64,000 bases of DNA from Vibrio gelatinilyticus (GCF_022836845.1 NZ_JAJNNZ010000011.1:62001-126000); one strand, 5' to 3'; positions 49,380-60,186 are shown, counted from the stretch's first letter. Numbers and translations are program-made. The notes: a model not told the origin generated them from the sequence alone.

Positions 49380-49458
49380 TAAAAATGCTTTGGCTGTACC
49401 AATCGCGTCATCGTTTCTTCAGGCTGTTAGCCATGCTTGTGAAATTGATATGTAAAAC

Positions 49459-49483
49459 AAAAAGGACCCTGCGGGTCCTTTTT
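49459..49483. terminator. Terminator between DUF2062 gene and lolE
   Basis: AAAAAGGACCC and GGGTCCTTTTT pair around TGC, lying between two convergent genes and effective in both directions. It is 33 bases from the lolE stop. Confidence 0.9.
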
Positions 49484-49515
49484 CGTTATTGGGCATAGCC
49501 TTGGCTGCCGTCATG

Positions 49516-50757
49516 CTATTTGGCACTTAAAACCGTCGCCGGGTTTAATTGGCTTGCCTTTGAAGCGGGATACCAAGTAGCCAACAGGCTAAGTACAATC
49601 GCCGTCCCTGACACCAACACCACATCACTCCATACCACCTGTGATGGCAAAAAGTCGACGAAGTAGATGTCACCAGACAAGAAGTTATGCCCTAAAAGCT
49701 GTTCTACCGTTGATATCAGTGTTGTTAGGTTTAACGCAAGCAATACTCCGAAAACACTGCCGATCACGCTACCAACGACACCAGAAAAGACACCTTGCCA
49801 GACAAAAATACGTCTAATTAGCGCATCGCGCGCCCCCATAGTCCGCAGAATTGCGATTTCAGATGCTCGATCTTTTACGGCCATCATCAAGGTCGAAACA
49901 ATATTAAAACATGCCACCCCAATCACCAGAACCATCACCAAATACATAATGGTTCTGACTAGCTGAATATCACGATACAAAAAACCATACTTCTGTTTCC
50001 AACTTCTCAAGTAGACGTACTCTTTAAGCGTTGAGCCTACTTGCCGAACCACAAGTGGCGCATTAAACACGTCTTTTAACCTAACGGAGACACCGGTGAC
50101 CTGCTCTCCTAGCCTTGCGTACTGCTGAGCATCTTCCAGTGGGACAATCGCCAAACTGTGGTCGATTTGTCCGTTGAGTTCCAGTAACCCTGTAACCTTC
50201 ACCCGCACCCGGCGAGGAGCCTGTACTTTTGTTGTAGAGCTCGTGGTTGGGATCATCAAGGTAATAAAGTCACCGACCTTTGCATTAACTTGATCAGCCA
50301 CGCCTTTGCCAAGAACCACCTGCTGCTCTTTGGGTTTAAAGGTTCTCCAGGCATCCCCTTTTACAAACTGAGTTAAATTAGATACCTGTTGCTCGAGTTT
50401 GGTATCAACCCCTCTTAGTTCAACGGCTTTTAATTCACTTCCTTTTTCAACCAATGCTGTCAGGCGGACATAGGGTGCTGCCGCGACCACCTCTTCATGT
50501 TGCAAAGCTCGCGCCATAAGCCCTTGCCAATCTTTGATCGGCTGCTGTACACCTTCAAATTCACCATGTGAAATAACCGAAAGAACACGGTTTTTTAGTT
50601 CTCGTTCAAAGCCGTTCATCGCCGACAAACCGACAATGATCACCGCAACGCCAACGGCAATGCCTACCATCGAGGATATTGAAATAAAGGAAACCATCTT
50701 GTTGCGTTGCTTTGCTTTACTAAAGCGTTTTCCAATCAAAAAAGAGAGAGAGTTCAC
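49516..50757 (-). CDS. lolE: Lipoprotein-releasing ABC transporter permease LolE
   Basis: One of two MacB/FtsX-type permeases of the LolCDE complex that extracts outer-membrane lipoproteins for LolA. The 413 residues have the first membrane helix (about 22-45), a large periplasmic domain (45-265), and three helices at the C terminus (about 270-300, 315-345 and 375-405), with TMGARDALIRRIFVWQG between. It is distinguished from LolC by order (last gene) and sequence. It begins eight bases after lolD. Confidence 0.93.
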   Translation of the reverse strand: MNSLSFLIGKRFSKAKQRNKMVSFISISSMVGIAVGVAVIIVGLSAMNGFERELKNRVLSVISHGEFEGVQQPIKDWQGLMARALQHEEVVAAAPYVRLTALVEKGSELKAVELRGVDTKLEQQVSNLTQFVKGDAWRTFKPKEQQVVLGKGVADQVNAKVGDFITLMIPTTSSTTKVQAPRRVRVKVTGLLELNGQIDHSLAIVPLEDAQQYARLGEQVTGVSVRLKDVFNAPLVVRQVGSTLKEYVYLRSWKQKYGFLYRDIQLVRTIMYLVMVLVIGVACFNIVSTLMMAVKDRASEIAILRTMGARDALIRRIFVWQGVFSGVVGSVIGSVFGVLLALNLTTLISTVEQLLGHNFLSGDIYFVDFLPSQVVWSDVVLVSGTAIVLSLLATWYPASKASQLNPATVLSAK

Positions 50758-50765
50758 TGCGTCAC

Positions 50766-51470
50766 CTACGATGCGGTTGTCATTGCTGCGGGGGTATCGA
50801 TCAATAACCCGTCTTGCATGTGCATTTTTCTGTCCATTTTTGACGCCAGTTCATTGTCATGGGTCACCACCAAAAAGGCCGTTCCATACTCTCGATTTAG
50901 GGTTCTCATTAGCTCATATATGGAAAGGGCGGTATTATGGTCTAAGTTACCCGTTGGCTCATCTGCAAGTACAAGGTCGGGCTTATTCACTAATGCTCTG
51001 GCAATCGCTACTCGTTGTCTCTCGCCGCCAGACAACTCTGCAGGGCGATGTCTCACGCGATGGGAAAGCCCAACTCTATCAAGCATAAGTTGAGCTTCTT
51101 GCTTGGCATTTGCAATCGTCTGTCCACCAATCAGCAATGGCATCGCAACATTCTCCAGAGCAGAGAAATCACTTAACAGATGATGAAATTGATAGACAAA
51201 GCCAAGGTGTTTATTGCGCAGTTTGGCTTGCTGGTTACTCGATAAAGTTAATAGATCCCTGCCAAGAAAGTTTACACTTCCTTTGCTGGCGTCATCAAGC
51301 GCACCTAAGATATGCAATAACGTTGACTTTCCCGATCCAGAGGTGCCAATAATTGACACCAACTCTCCTTTCTCAATTGCAAAGCCCACGCCTTTTAATA
51401 CTTCAGTGTCGATACTGCCGTCATGAAAGGTTTTTCTGATATTTTGACACTCTAACAGCGTGTTATTCAT
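50766..51470 (-). CDS. lolD: Lipoprotein-releasing system ATP-binding protein LolD
   Basis: The ATPase of LolCDE. The 234 residues show Walker [17 protein letters not shown], signature [15 protein letters not shown], Walker [13 protein letters not shown] and the LolD-typical [26 protein letters not shown]. It overlaps lolC by eight bases and precedes lolE by eight, so the order lolC-lolD-lolE is standard. Confidence 0.97.
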   Translation of the reverse strand: MNNTLLECQNIRKTFHDGSIDTEVLKGVGFAIEKGELVSIIGTSGSGKSTLLHILGALDDASKGSVNFLGRDLLTLSSNQQAKLRNKHLGFVYQFHHLLSDFSALENVAMPLLIGGQTIANAKQEAQLMLDRVGLSHRVRHRPAELSGGERQRVAIARALVNKPDLVLADEPTGNLDHNTALSIYELMRTLNREYGTAFLVVTHDNELASKMDRKMHMQDGLLIDTPAAMTTAS

Positions 51471-52671
51471 AGCGTAACGCCTCTGCTGGTTTTACTGATG
51501 ATGCTCTATAAGAAGGAAACAATGTTGCCAATAAGCTTAATGCTACAGCCAATACGACCACGACAACGATCTGGAGAACATCGATCACAATGGGTAATTC
51601 TCCACCAAAACTAAACAACGCAACACCCATCGCATCTAATAAACGATTGAGGTTACTCGCCAATAACACGCCGAGAGAACCGCCGACTAGAGCGCCAATG
51701 ACACCGCTGCTTGCTCCTTGAACCATAAAAATGGCCAAAATCTGGCTGTCTTTCATTCCCTGTGTTTTTAAAATCGCGACTTCTGATTGTTTCTCCATTA
51801 CGACCATAATCAAGGCAGAAATAATATTAAATGCTGCCACACCGATGATAAGACCGAGCATTAAGCCCATCATGTTCTTTTCCATTTTAACGGCTTGAAA
51901 CAGCTCTCCTCGTTGCTCGCGCCAATCTGCCCATTGCCAACCGGAGGGCATAGTAGATTGTGATAAGGAAGAGACAATAAAAGGGTCTTCGAAAAACAGG
52001 CGCCACGCTGACGCTTGTTCAGGCGCATAACGCATCAAACGGCCAGCGTCGGCAATATGAGTGACTATGAGCTGGGCATCGACATCTGAGCCTGTGCTAT
52101 ACAAACCAGACACAGTGAACATTCGTTGGCTAGGAATTCGCCCTAAAGGCGTATACTGACTGGCACTGGTCACCATGATTCGGACTTTGTCGCCAATATT
52201 GACTTCTAACTGACGTGCCAAACTGTGACCCAAAATAACGTGATAGTTCCCTTTTTTTAGATTGGTGATAGTACCGCTCACTAATCGCTCACCAATAGGG
52301 TCTTGTGGGGAAGGCTCGACACCAAGTAGGAAAGTCGCAGCAATACCGTTTGGGCTTTGTATAACCGCTTCGCTTGTCACAACTGGTGTCGCTTTCTGGA
52401 CAGTAGGCATGCTGTCAAACATAGACGGTATAGGCTGACTGGTCTCGATTCTCCCCGAATCCGTGGTCACCAAAGCTTGAGGTAACACCCCCAAAATTCG
52501 ACCTTTTAATTGCGCTTCAAAGCCATTCATTACCGACAAAACCGTTACTAACGACATCACACCAATCGTGATACCGGCAGTCGACATATAAGAAACAAAG
52601 CGACTAAATCTATCGCCAGATCGACCTCTTAGGTATCTCAAACCGATAAATGCGGGTAAAGGGTGAAACAT
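51463..52671 (-). CDS. lolC: Lipoprotein-releasing ABC transporter permease LolC
   Basis: The partner permease, whose periplasmic hook binds LolA. The 402 residues start with [45 protein letters not shown] and have the same four-helix layout as LolE, with [22 protein letters not shown] near the last helices. It is first in its operon, and 168 bases separate it from the divergent PilZ gene. Confidence 0.94.
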   Translation of the reverse strand: MFHPLPAFIGLRYLRGRSGDRFSRFVSYMSTAGITIGVMSLVTVLSVMNGFEAQLKGRILGVLPQALVTTDSGRIETSQPIPSMFDSMPTVQKATPVVTSEAVIQSPNGIAATFLLGVEPSPQDPIGERLVSGTITNLKKGNYHVILGHSLARQLEVNIGDKVRIMVTSASQYTPLGRIPSQRMFTVSGLYSTGSDVDAQLIVTHIADAGRLMRYAPEQASAWRLFFEDPFIVSSLSQSTMPSGWQWADWREQRGELFQAVKMEKNMMGLMLGLIIGVAAFNIISALIMVVMEKQSEVAILKTQGMKDSQILAIFMVQGASSGVIGALVGGSLGVLLASNLNRLLDAMGVALFSFGGELPIVIDVLQIVVVVVLAVALSLLATLFPSYRASSVKPAEALRYE

Positions 52672-52845
52672 AGATTAAACTCATGAAATTTCGTTCTAAT
52701 TACTGTAGCGAGAAATGCGCATCGGGTGTAGTGTTTATTTGTCATATTCCCTTTAATTTACTTAGATTGCGATTTTATCGGGAGATTTCTTGATAACTAA
52801 AAACGACATAGGGATAATCTCTGTCTCGCATTTAAGGATATGAAT

Positions 52846-53415
52846 ATGCTGAATAATGATTTCTTCACAGTAAATGCGGCACTCGCTGCCAATATTGAAC
52901 CACTGCCGCCTGAAGCATCGGTGCCCGATTTGGCTCAATTTGGCGCAGAAATCCCCGCCCCTTTCATGGCCGCCAGTGAATTCAGCCAACTCGAACAGCT
53001 CAACGAAGCTGCAAAGCACGAACTGGCCAAATACGATTTGCAACAAGTTATTCGCTTACTCGAAACCCAAAACGCGAAATTTAATCTTTTGCTCAACTTT
53101 ATGCTTTCACAGCAAGACGCCATCGAGCACCGTCACACGACGGTTTCGTTTGGTGCAGGTCAACTTAGCTATCTAAGTGATCGACCATTGCAACTTGGCC
53201 AGCTTGCTCGAGTTAAACTATTTTTAGATCAGCCAGCCGCGGGTATCTATTGTTATGGTGAAGTCGATCTGGTAGATGCTCAAGGAGATCAATTTCTGAT
53301 GACCATCAAGTTCGTGCGCATTTTAGAAGAGCATCAAGATCTCCTCATCAAAGCTGCGCTCTATCAACAACAGAAACTTTTGCGCCAACGTTCCTTAGAC
53401 AGAGACAACAAATAG
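52846..53415 (+). CDS. plzB: PilZ domain protein (PlzB-like)
   Basis: A 189-residue protein between lolC and mfd, the position of PlzB in Vibrio cholerae as I recall it. The N-terminal part (about 1-85) is acidic and helical (SQLEQLNEAAKHELAKYDLQ), and the rest (about 90-180) resembles a PilZ barrel. The c-di-GMP motifs are degenerate: only one Arg at EHRHT where RxxxR is expected, and TVSFGAG in place of (D/N)xSxxG. It may therefore not bind c-di-GMP. The start at ATG 52846 has AAGGA seven bases upstream, while the ATG at 52840 is only one base from it. mfd starts eight bases downstream. Confidence 0.75.
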   Translation: MLNNDFFTVNAALAANIEPLPPEASVPDLAQFGAEIPAPFMAASEFSQLEQLNEAAKHELAKYDLQQVIRLLETQNAKFNLLLNFMLSQQDAIEHRHTTVSFGAGQLSYLSDRPLQLGQLARVKLFLDQPAAGIYCYGEVDLVDAQGDQFLMTIKFVRILEEHQDLLIKAALYQQQKLLRQRSLDRDNK

Positions 53416-53423
53416 AACTAATT

Positions 53424-56400
53424 ATGACAGTAAAATCCGTACTTCCTCTTAATCTGCCAACCCGTGGCAGGGACAAGAAATACCTTGGCAACCTGATCGG
53501 TGGCACACTGGCATTGGCCATTGGTGAGCATACCGCAGCTCATGATAATCATACGCTGTTAGTTGTTTCTGACCCGCAAATGGCAATAAAACTGCAAAAC
53601 GAAATCGAGCAGTTTTACCAAGGTGATGTCGCGTTGTTCCCTGATTGGGAAACCTTGCCTTACGATAATTTTTCGCCACACCAAGACATTATTTCAGACC
53701 GCATAGCGCGCTTGTATGCGCTCCCGCAACAAACTAGCGGTATCACGATTGTACCTGTGAGTACCTTGCTACAAAGACAAAGTCCCCGCGACTTTTTGAT
53801 GCAGCATACTTTAATGGTGAAAACTGGCGATTTGTTCTCTCTTGATAAACTCCGATTGCAACTTGAGAATTCGGGCTATCGTCATGTTGATCAGGTTTTT
53901 GGGCCCGGCGAATACGCCAGCAGAGGCTCCATTCTCGATTTATTCCCAATGGGGAGCTCTGCGCCTTACCGAATCGACTTTTTCGATGACGAAATAGATA
54001 CGATTCGTACCTTTGATCCCGAAAACCAACGATCGATTGAAGATATTAGTGAAATTCGCTTGTTACCTGCACACGAGTTTCCCACCACTAAAGACGCTAT
54101 CGAAGAATTTCGTGTTCGCTGGCGTCAACAGTTTGATGCGCGACGCGAACCTGAATCAGTCTATATGCAAGTCACCAAGGGAATCTGGCCTGCCGGTATC
54201 GAATATTGGCAACCGCTGTTCTTTGATCATACTGAAACTCTGTTTGACTACATTGCAGAAGATTCTCAAATCATCACCGTGGGTGAAATCGAATCAGCCG
54301 TTGACACCTTTTTGACTGACGTTGACGCTCGCTATGAGCAGCGCAAAATTGACCCTTTACGCCCTCTACTAGAGCCCAGTGCCCTCTGGTTACAAAAAGA
54401 CGAATTTTTTGCCCGCTTAAAAAACTACCCACAACTTCAATGTCAAGTCGAGCCAACGACAGGAAAGTCGGGGCGAGTAAACTCACCTGTCAACGCATTA
54501 CCCGATCTTGCCGTTCAACATCAGCTAAAAGAGCCAATGGCGCAAATCCGTCAGTTTACTGAGCAATTCGCCGGTAAAGTGGTGTTTTCCGTTGAGTCTG
54601 AAGGGCGACGCGAGGCGCTGATTGAACTGTTACATCGCATTAAGCTCAGGCCAATTGAAAAAAACAACCTAAACGAAGCCCTTAAGGGAAGCGACAAGTT
54701 CAACCTTGTCATTGGTCAGTGTGAGCACGGCTTTATCTATCAAGACCAATTTGCTTTCATCTGCGAAAGCGACATGTTGGGCGATCGCGTTATTCAAAGG
54801 CGTAAGAAAGAAAAGCGTTCCATCAATAGTGAGACGGTGATTCGCAATCTCGCCGAACTCAAACCTGGTCAGCCTGTGGTTCATATCGATCATGGTATTG
54901 GCCGGTATGTTGGTTTGCAGACCCTCGAAGCTGGCGGGCTTACCACCGAATATGTCACTCTAGAATACCAAAACGAAGCGAAGCTTTATGTTCCTGTCGC
55001 ATCCTTAAACCTTATTGGTCGCTATTCCGGTGGCGCAGACGATACGGCTCCACTTAATAAATTGGGTGGTGAAGCGTGGGCAAAAGCACGTAGAAAAGCC
55101 GCCGAGAAAGTTCGCGATGTGGCGGCAGAGTTACTGGATGTTTACGCCAAGCGTGAGCTGAAACCCGGCTTTAAATTTAAATTGGATCGCGACCAGTACG
55201 CAACATTCAAAGCCGGTTTTCCCTTTGAAGAAACTGACGATCAAGCACAAGCCATTAATGCTGTTATGTCAGACATGTGCCAGCCCAAAGCAATGGACAG
55301 ATTGGTTTGTGGTGATGTGGGCTTTGGTAAAACAGAAGTGGCAATGCGCGCGGCCTTTGTCTCAACCGACAATGGTAAACAAGTTGCTGTATTGGTACCG
55401 ACCACTTTATTGGCTCAGCAACATTTCGAAAACTTCAGAGATCGATTTGCTAATTTGCCGATTCGAGTTGAAGTGTTATCACGCTTTAAGTCAGCAAAAG
55501 AACAAAAAACGATTTTACAAGATATTGCCGATGGCAAGGTTGATATCGTGGTCGGCACTCATAAACTGCTGTCTGATCAGATCGCCTTTAAGGATCTGGG
55601 CTTACTGATCGTTGATGAGGAACATCGCTTTGGTGTTCGTCAAAAAGAGAAAGTAAAGGCCATGCGTGCCGATGTAGATATCTTAACGCTCACCGCGACC
55701 CCTATCCCCAGAACGTTGAACATGGCGATGAGTGGTATGCGTGATTTATCAATCATCGCGACTCCCCCTGCTCGCCGACTGGCCATCAAAACCTTCGTTC
55801 GTGAAAGTGATAACGGTGTGATTCGAGAGGCTGTTCTTAGGGAAATCATGCGTGGTGGCCAAGTCTACTTCTTACATAATCAGGTAGAAACCATTGATAA
55901 AGTCGCTGCTGATCTTGAAAAGCTCATTCCCGAAGCGCGAGTCACCACCGCTCACGGGCAAATGCGCGAGCGCGAGCTTGAGCGCATAATGAATGATTTT
56001 TATCATCAAAGGTTTAACTTGTTAGTGTGTACTACCATCATTGAAACTGGTATCGACGTGCCAACCGCCAATACCATATTAATGAACAGAGCAGACAACT
56101 TAGGCCTCGCCCAACTGCACCAATTACGTGGTCGTGTGGGCCGATCACATCACCAGGCCTATGCTTATTTACTTACTCCACACCCCAAAGCCATAACAAA
56201 AGACGCGGTCAAACGACTTGACGCTATTGCTTCACTAGAAGATTTGGGCGCTGGATTCACTCTTGCAACCCATGATCTGGAAATTCGTGGTGCTGGCGAG
56301 TTACTTGGTGATGAACAAAGTGGTCAAATCCAATCTGTTGGTTTTTCTCTCTACATGGAGATGCTCGAACAGGCTGTCGAGGCCCTTAAAGAAGGCAAAG

Positions 56401-56879
56401 AGCCATCACTCGATGATCTACTGCGAGAACAAACTGAAGTGGAATTGCGTATTCCTGCACTTTTGCCTGATGATTACATCCCGGATATTAATACTCGCCT
56501 GTCCATGTACAAACGCATTGCCAGCGTCTCAGACACCGATGAGCTCAATGAGCTCAAGGTCGAGCTTATCGACCGCTTTGGTTTGTTACCTGACGCCGCG
56601 AAACATCTATTGGCGGTCGCACAAATGAAGCTGCGTGGCAGAACGTTGAAAGTGAAGAAAGTCGAAGCGCACGACAAAGGCGGCTATTTGGAGTTCTATC
56701 CCGATGCAGACATCAACCCTGCATTCTTAGTCAAAATGCTCCAGGCGCAGCCAAGCAAATTTTCTATGGACGGCCCGACGAAATTTAAATTTGTTGAATC
56801 ACTTACAGACCGTCGCAAGCGACTTAATTACGTGAATACGATGTTAGACGAGTTCGAAGCAAACCGACTGACCGGATAA
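53424..56879 (+). CDS. mfd: Transcription-repair coupling factor Mfd
   Basis: A translocase that removes RNA polymerase stalled at DNA lesions and recruits UvrA. The 1151 residues include the UvrB-like N-terminal domains (SPHQDIISDRIARLYAL; FGPGEYASRGSILDLFPMGS), the RNA-polymerase-interacting domain (KPGQPVVHIDHGIGRYVGLQTLE), the RecG-like helicase motor (GDVGFGKTEVAMRAAF; VDEEHRFGVRQKE; TLTATPIPRTL) and the C-terminal TRCF domain. A terminator follows. Confidence 0.98.
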   Translation: MTVKSVLPLNLPTRGRDKKYLGNLIGGTLALAIGEHTAAHDNHTLLVVSDPQMAIKLQNEIEQFYQGDVALFPDWETLPYDNFSPHQDIISDRIARLYALPQQTSGITIVPVSTLLQRQSPRDFLMQHTLMVKTGDLFSLDKLRLQLENSGYRHVDQVFGPGEYASRGSILDLFPMGSSAPYRIDFFDDEIDTIRTFDPENQRSIEDISEIRLLPAHEFPTTKDAIEEFRVRWRQQFDARREPESVYMQVTKGIWPAGIEYWQPLFFDHTETLFDYIAEDSQIITVGEIESAVDTFLTDVDARYEQRKIDPLRPLLEPSALWLQKDEFFARLKNYPQLQCQVEPTTGKSGRVNSPVNALPDLAVQHQLKEPMAQIRQFTEQFAGKVVFSVESEGRREALIELLHRIKLRPIEKNNLNEALKGSDKFNLVIGQCEHGFIYQDQFAFICESDMLGDRVIQRRKKEKRSINSETVIRNLAELKPGQPVVHIDHGIGRYVGLQTLEAGGLTTEYVTLEYQNEAKLYVPVASLNLIGRYSGGADDTAPLNKLGGEAWAKARRKAAEKVRDVAAELLDVYAKRELKPGFKFKLDRDQYATFKAGFPFEETDDQAQAINAVMSDMCQPKAMDRLVCGDVGFGKTEVAMRAAFVSTDNGKQVAVLVPTTLLAQQHFENFRDRFANLPIRVEVLSRFKSAKEQKTILQDIADGKVDIVVGTHKLLSDQIAFKDLGLLIVDEEHRFGVRQKEKVKAMRADVDILTLTATPIPRTLNMAMSGMRDLSIIATPPARRLAIKTFVRESDNGVIREAVLREIMRGGQVYFLHNQVETIDKVAADLEKLIPEARVTTAHGQMRERELERIMNDFYHQRFNLLVCTTIIETGIDVPTANTILMNRADNLGLAQLHQLRGRVGRSHHQAYAYLLTPHPKAITKDAVKRLDAIASLEDLGAGFTLATHDLEIRGAGELLGDEQSGQIQSVGFSLYMEMLEQAVEALKEGKEPSLDDLLREQTEVELRIPALLPDDYIPDINTRLSMYKRIASVSDTDELNELKVELIDRFGLLPDAAKHLLAVAQMKLRGRTLKVKKVEAHDKGGYLEFYPDADINPAFLVKMLQAQPSKFSMDGPTKFKFVESLTDRRKRLNYVNTMLDEFEANRLTG

Positions 56880-56910
56880 CAGCCACTGGTCTTGTTCCTA
56901 GCTAATTTCA

Positions 56911-56937
56911 AGGCCCCTATTGGGGCCTAACTTTTTT
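56911..56937 (+). terminator. Intrinsic terminator of mfd
   Basis: AGGCCCC and GGGGCCT form a 7-bp stem around TATT, followed by AACTTTTTT, about 30 bases after the mfd stop. Confidence 0.85.
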
Positions 56938-57159
56938 ACAACCAACCAAGTGACCCATTGCAACAAAGAAATTGTAGCCGGTAACATTGCTTCGCATACT
57001 ATCAAACCTGATCCAGCACACGACTGATTTAACACAAACTTGATTACACCTAGCCTTATGTTACTTTACAGTAAGTTATTCCACGCTAGTTCGCATATCG
57101 CCCTAAACTAAGTATAATGCTGGACTCAAAGCGCGACTGTGGTAATCAATGGAGAAACA

Positions 57160-58014
57160 ATGAATAAACTGATCCCGCTGCTGCTCCTATGTGTCTCGAT
57201 GCCAAGTTTGGCGCAAAGACAATTTGATATAGAAGTGATCATTTTTAAGCGTCTAGCCAATCCTGAATTGGTTAGCGAGTCCTGGCCCGATTCTGTCACC
57301 GACATTGAATTTAGTCGTAGCGGTTCGATGAACGACGCCAGCTATTTGACTTCTAAAGAAGTTACCGTGCTACCTCAATCAGAATTTCAGCTTACTGAAC
57401 AAGAGCAGAAATTGGAAAAGCACGCCGGCTATGAAGTTCTTATGCATAAAGCTTGGCGCCAGGGAGATGAAGGACGAGCGGCTTCTCCTGTCTTCCACGT
57501 CAAAGCGGGTAAAGACTACTCAGAGACGTTTAACATTGATGGCAGTGAGAAAAAGGCTGGCAGCAATACTGTTACGCCACTAGAAGGTGTTCAAGAAACC
57601 ACAATCGCTCCACCACTTAGAGAGCTTGAAGGTACCTTCCAGGTCTACGTACAACATTACCTGTACACCGAAGCTAAGTTGGACTTCAAAGCGCCAAGCA
57701 CCAAAGAAGTCACTATTGAATCCGCAGCGCCTTCTGAGCCTACTGTTGAACAAACAGAAGCACCATTAGAAAGCGCAGCCATAGAACCAACTCTGGAACC
57801 CGTTACCGACGCAGCAAGTGATGATAGCGCTGTGATTGCCGGTAACATGGAAGCCATTGCAACACAGACGCAGGTTCAGTCCTTCTTGAAAAGCTATCGC
57901 TTTGACCAGAAAAGAAGAATGCGAAGCAGTGAAACTCACTACTTAGATCACCCACTAATGGGAATCATCATTCAGATAAGGCGTGTTGAAGAAACTGAAA
58001 CCGTATCAGAATAA
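57160..58014 (+). CDS. csiV: CsiV-like periplasmic peptidoglycan-associated protein
   Basis: A 284-residue secreted protein with a classic signal peptide (MNKLIPLLLLCVSMPSLAQ, cleavage near 18-19), then a FDIEVIIFKR segment, a middle domain and an acidic Glu/Pro/Thr/Ala-rich stretch (about 185-240). CsiV of Vibrio cholerae is a peptidoglycan-binding protein that supports LpoA-PBP1A activity. Naming rests on the N terminus, length and location downstream of mfd, so it is tentative. GGAG lies upstream of the ATG at 57160. The gene is 280 bases from mfd and is followed by a hairpin related to the repeats at 3194-3289. Confidence 0.75.
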   Translation: MNKLIPLLLLCVSMPSLAQRQFDIEVIIFKRLANPELVSESWPDSVTDIEFSRSGSMNDASYLTSKEVTVLPQSEFQLTEQEQKLEKHAGYEVLMHKAWRQGDEGRAASPVFHVKAGKDYSETFNIDGSEKKAGSNTVTPLEGVQETTIAPPLRELEGTFQVYVQHYLYTEAKLDFKAPSTKEVTIESAAPSEPTVEQTEAPLESAAIEPTLEPVTDAASDDSAVIAGNMEAIATQTQVQSFLKSYRFDQKRRMRSSETHYLDHPLMGIIIQIRRVEETETVSE

Positions 58015-58032
58015 TTCTCTCCCATAATGTAA

Positions 58033-58057
58033 AAGTCCCTGCCTAGTGCAGGGATTT
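58033..58057 (+). repeat. Terminator-like hairpin related to the REP-like repeats
   Basis: TCCCTGC (58036-58042) and GCAGGGA (58048-58054) pair around CTAGT, with AAA before and TTTACT after. The sequence TCCCTGC...GCAGGGATxTACT is shared with 3267-3290. It lies 20 bases after csiV and may serve as its terminator. Confidence 0.55.
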
Positions 58058-58096
58058 ACTTCTTGCCCTACCAGAAGATCGTCTAAGCTATCAAAC

Positions 58097-58636
58097 ATGA
58101 ATACTGAGTTTTCTATCTATACTCAACGATTGAGTCTGCGACTACTAAAAGTCGAGCATGCCCAAGAGTTTTGTCATGCTGTTCGTCAGTCACACACATT
58201 GCATCAATGGATTGATTGGTGTAGCGACAGTTTTACCTTACCTGCTGCCCAGGATTTCATCAACGCAACTCGCCTTAATTGGATTCGTGCAGATGCCTTC
58301 GGTTTCGCTATTTTCGATAGAAAAAGCGAGAGTTTTGTTGGCATGATTGCTATCAACGAGTTTTATCAGACATTTAATATGGCCAGTCTTGGCTATTGGG
58401 TTATCGATCAATATCAAGGCAAAGGGTTCGCTCTCGAAGCGCTTGACGCCATTATTGAGTTTTGTTTTGCTACTCTGAAATTAACCAGACTTGAAATCGT
58501 TTGTGATGTAGAGAATCTGCCTAGCCAAAAACTGGCCTTACGCTGCGGCGCTGCGAGAGAATGCGTGGCTCAGAATCGATTTATATTCAACGGTAAACCT
58601 AAACAAGGCGTGGTCTTTGCCATTACTCCTACTTGA
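58097..58636 (+). CDS. GNAT N-acetyltransferase, RimJ/RimL-like
   Basis: A 179-residue acetyltransferase of the RimJ/RimL (Acetyltransf_3) type. Family features are TQRLSLRLLKVEHA at the start, the FAIFDRKSESFVGMIAI strand, the acetyl-CoA loop YQGKGFALEAL (near 118-128) and the closing RLEIVCDVENLPSQKLALRCGA block. It may acetylate a ribosomal protein or another amine, but the target cannot be told. The ATG at 58097 (MNTEFSIYTQRL) is preferred over one 51 bases upstream, which would run into the hairpin after csiV. Confidence 0.85.
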   Translation: MNTEFSIYTQRLSLRLLKVEHAQEFCHAVRQSHTLHQWIDWCSDSFTLPAAQDFINATRLNWIRADAFGFAIFDRKSESFVGMIAINEFYQTFNMASLGYWVIDQYQGKGFALEALDAIIEFCFATLKLTRLEIVCDVENLPSQKLALRCGAARECVAQNRFIFNGKPKQGVVFAITPT

Positions 58637-58690
58637 ACGACTCAGCGACAGCAAAGCTGATCACTGGGTTTTCTCGCCCAACGTGCTATA

Positions 58691-58720
58691 AAAAAAGGAG
58701 CTCTTGTGAGCTCCTTTTTT
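58691..58720. terminator. Bidirectional terminator between GNAT gene and ndh
   Basis: AAAAAAGGAGCTC and GAGCTCCTTTTTT pair around TTGT. The stem ends three bases before the ndh stop, and T-runs on both strands serve both convergent genes. Confidence 0.92.
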
Positions 58721-58722
58721 GT

Positions 58723-60012
58723 TTAGTGTAATTTGAGGTTTGGTCTCAATACTCGGTTTATTCTTCCCACTAGCATCATAAGACCCGTTTTAATGACACC
58801 ATGCAAAGCCATTTGGTGCATACGATATAAAGAGATATACACAACTCGAGCGATACGTCCTTCTACCATCATTGAACCTTTCGTCAGGTTCCCCATTAGG
58901 CTACCTACCGTTGAAAAACGGCTTAGTGATACCAAAGAACCGTGATCTTTGTATTGATAAGGCTTCAACTCTTTATCTGACAGCTTCGCGATGATATTGC
59001 TGTACGCTTTGCTCGCCATTTGATGCGCAGCTTGCGCTCTTGGTGGCACAAATGAACCGTTTTCCTGAGTACACTGCGCCAGGTCACCGATGACAAAAAT
59101 ATCATCATCACGCGTTGTCTGCAGCGTATCTTTGACAATCAGTTGGTTGATACGGTTGGTTTCAAGGCCAGCGATCTCCTTCATAAAGTCAGGCGCTTTG
59201 ATTCCTGCCGCCCAAACCATGATTTGTGCTGGAATTGTCTCGCCATCTTTCGTCGTTAACCCGTCTTTATCTGCCTTTGTTACCATCGTCGTAGTTCGCA
59301 CGTTTACACCGAGCTTTGTTAACTCTAGGTGCGCGGCTGACGAAATACGCGGTGGCAGTGCTGGTAAAATACGCTCGCCAGCTTCAACAAGATTAACGTT
59401 TAACTTGCTGGAGTCCAAGTCACCAAAACCATATGTGCGTAGCTCTTTTACTGCATTGTGCAGCTCAGCAGAAAGCTCAACCCCGGTGGCACCAGCACCT
59501 ACAATTGCGATATCAACAGACCCTTGACCACTATTAGCATGCAGTTTAAGGAACTGGTTGTTCATCTCTGTACGGAAACGGTGAGCTTGTTCCGGGCTGT
59601 CTAGGAAAATACAGTTGTCTCTAACGCCTGGAGTATTAAAATCATTCGACGTAGAGCCAATCGCGAGCACGAGAATATCGTAGTCCAACTCACGGCTAGG
59701 CATAAGTAATTCACCCTGCTCATCAGTCAACTCGGTTAGCATAATACGTTTGTTCTCACGATCAATATCTTTGAGACTGCCCATCTGAAAGTCAAAATGA
59801 TGGTTTTTGGCGTGGGCACGATAGCTTAGAGCATCAACGCCTTCATCAAGTGATCCTGTTGCTACTTCATGCAGCAGTGGTTTCCATAAATGACTCGCTT
59901 TGCGGTCCACCAGCGTTATTTTCGCACGGTTCTTACGCCCTAGTGTTCTTCCTAATTTGGTTGCAAGCTCTAAACCGCCTGCACCTCCACCGACTACAAT
60001 AATGTTTGTCAC
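58723..60012 (-). CDS. ndh: Type II NADH dehydrogenase
   Basis: A single-subunit, non-proton-pumping NADH:quinone oxidoreductase on the inner face of the membrane. The 429 residues have an N-terminal FAD Rossmann motif [18 protein letters not shown], a second one for NADH ([17 protein letters not shown], near 170-186), the FAD-associated [11 protein letters not shown] motif, and an amphipathic C terminus for membrane binding. The start is GTG (60012), preceded by GAGGA eight bases away. A consensus FNR box lies 175 bases upstream. The terminator lies against the stop. Confidence 0.96.
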   Translation of the reverse strand: MTNIIVVGGGAGGLELATKLGRTLGRKNRAKITLVDRKASHLWKPLLHEVATGSLDEGVDALSYRAHAKNHHFDFQMGSLKDIDRENKRIMLTELTDEQGELLMPSRELDYDILVLAIGSTSNDFNTPGVRDNCIFLDSPEQAHRFRTEMNNQFLKLHANSGQGSVDIAIVGAGATGVELSAELHNAVKELRTYGFGDLDSSKLNVNLVEAGERILPALPPRISSAAHLELTKLGVNVRTTTMVTKADKDGLTTKDGETIPAQIMVWAAGIKAPDFMKEIAGLETNRINQLIVKDTLQTTRDDDIFVIGDLAQCTQENGSFVPPRAQAAHQMASKAYSNIIAKLSDKELKPYQYKDHGSLVSLSRFSTVGSLMGNLTKGSMMVEGRIARVVYISLYRMHQMALHGVIKTGLMMLVGRINRVLRPNLKLH

Positions 60013-60186
60013 AATGGCTGTCCTCTACAAATATAAAAACTGTGTAGCCCGAACGATTCCGGCTATTAAATTCTGTCAGTAAGTTGAGCACTACTGGCCA
60101 ACACGAGCATGTTGCTCTTTGTAGGTACAGTTAAACGTTAAATAGTGTTACTTTTGGCAAGTGTTCTCACTCGCTCTCAATTTTTT

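Noticed and set aside
59090..59527. 145-codon open frame antisense to ndh
   Set aside because: It lies wholly inside a clear Ndh coding region, its translation is low-complexity and Ser/Val-rich without a domain, and it has no ribosome binding site.
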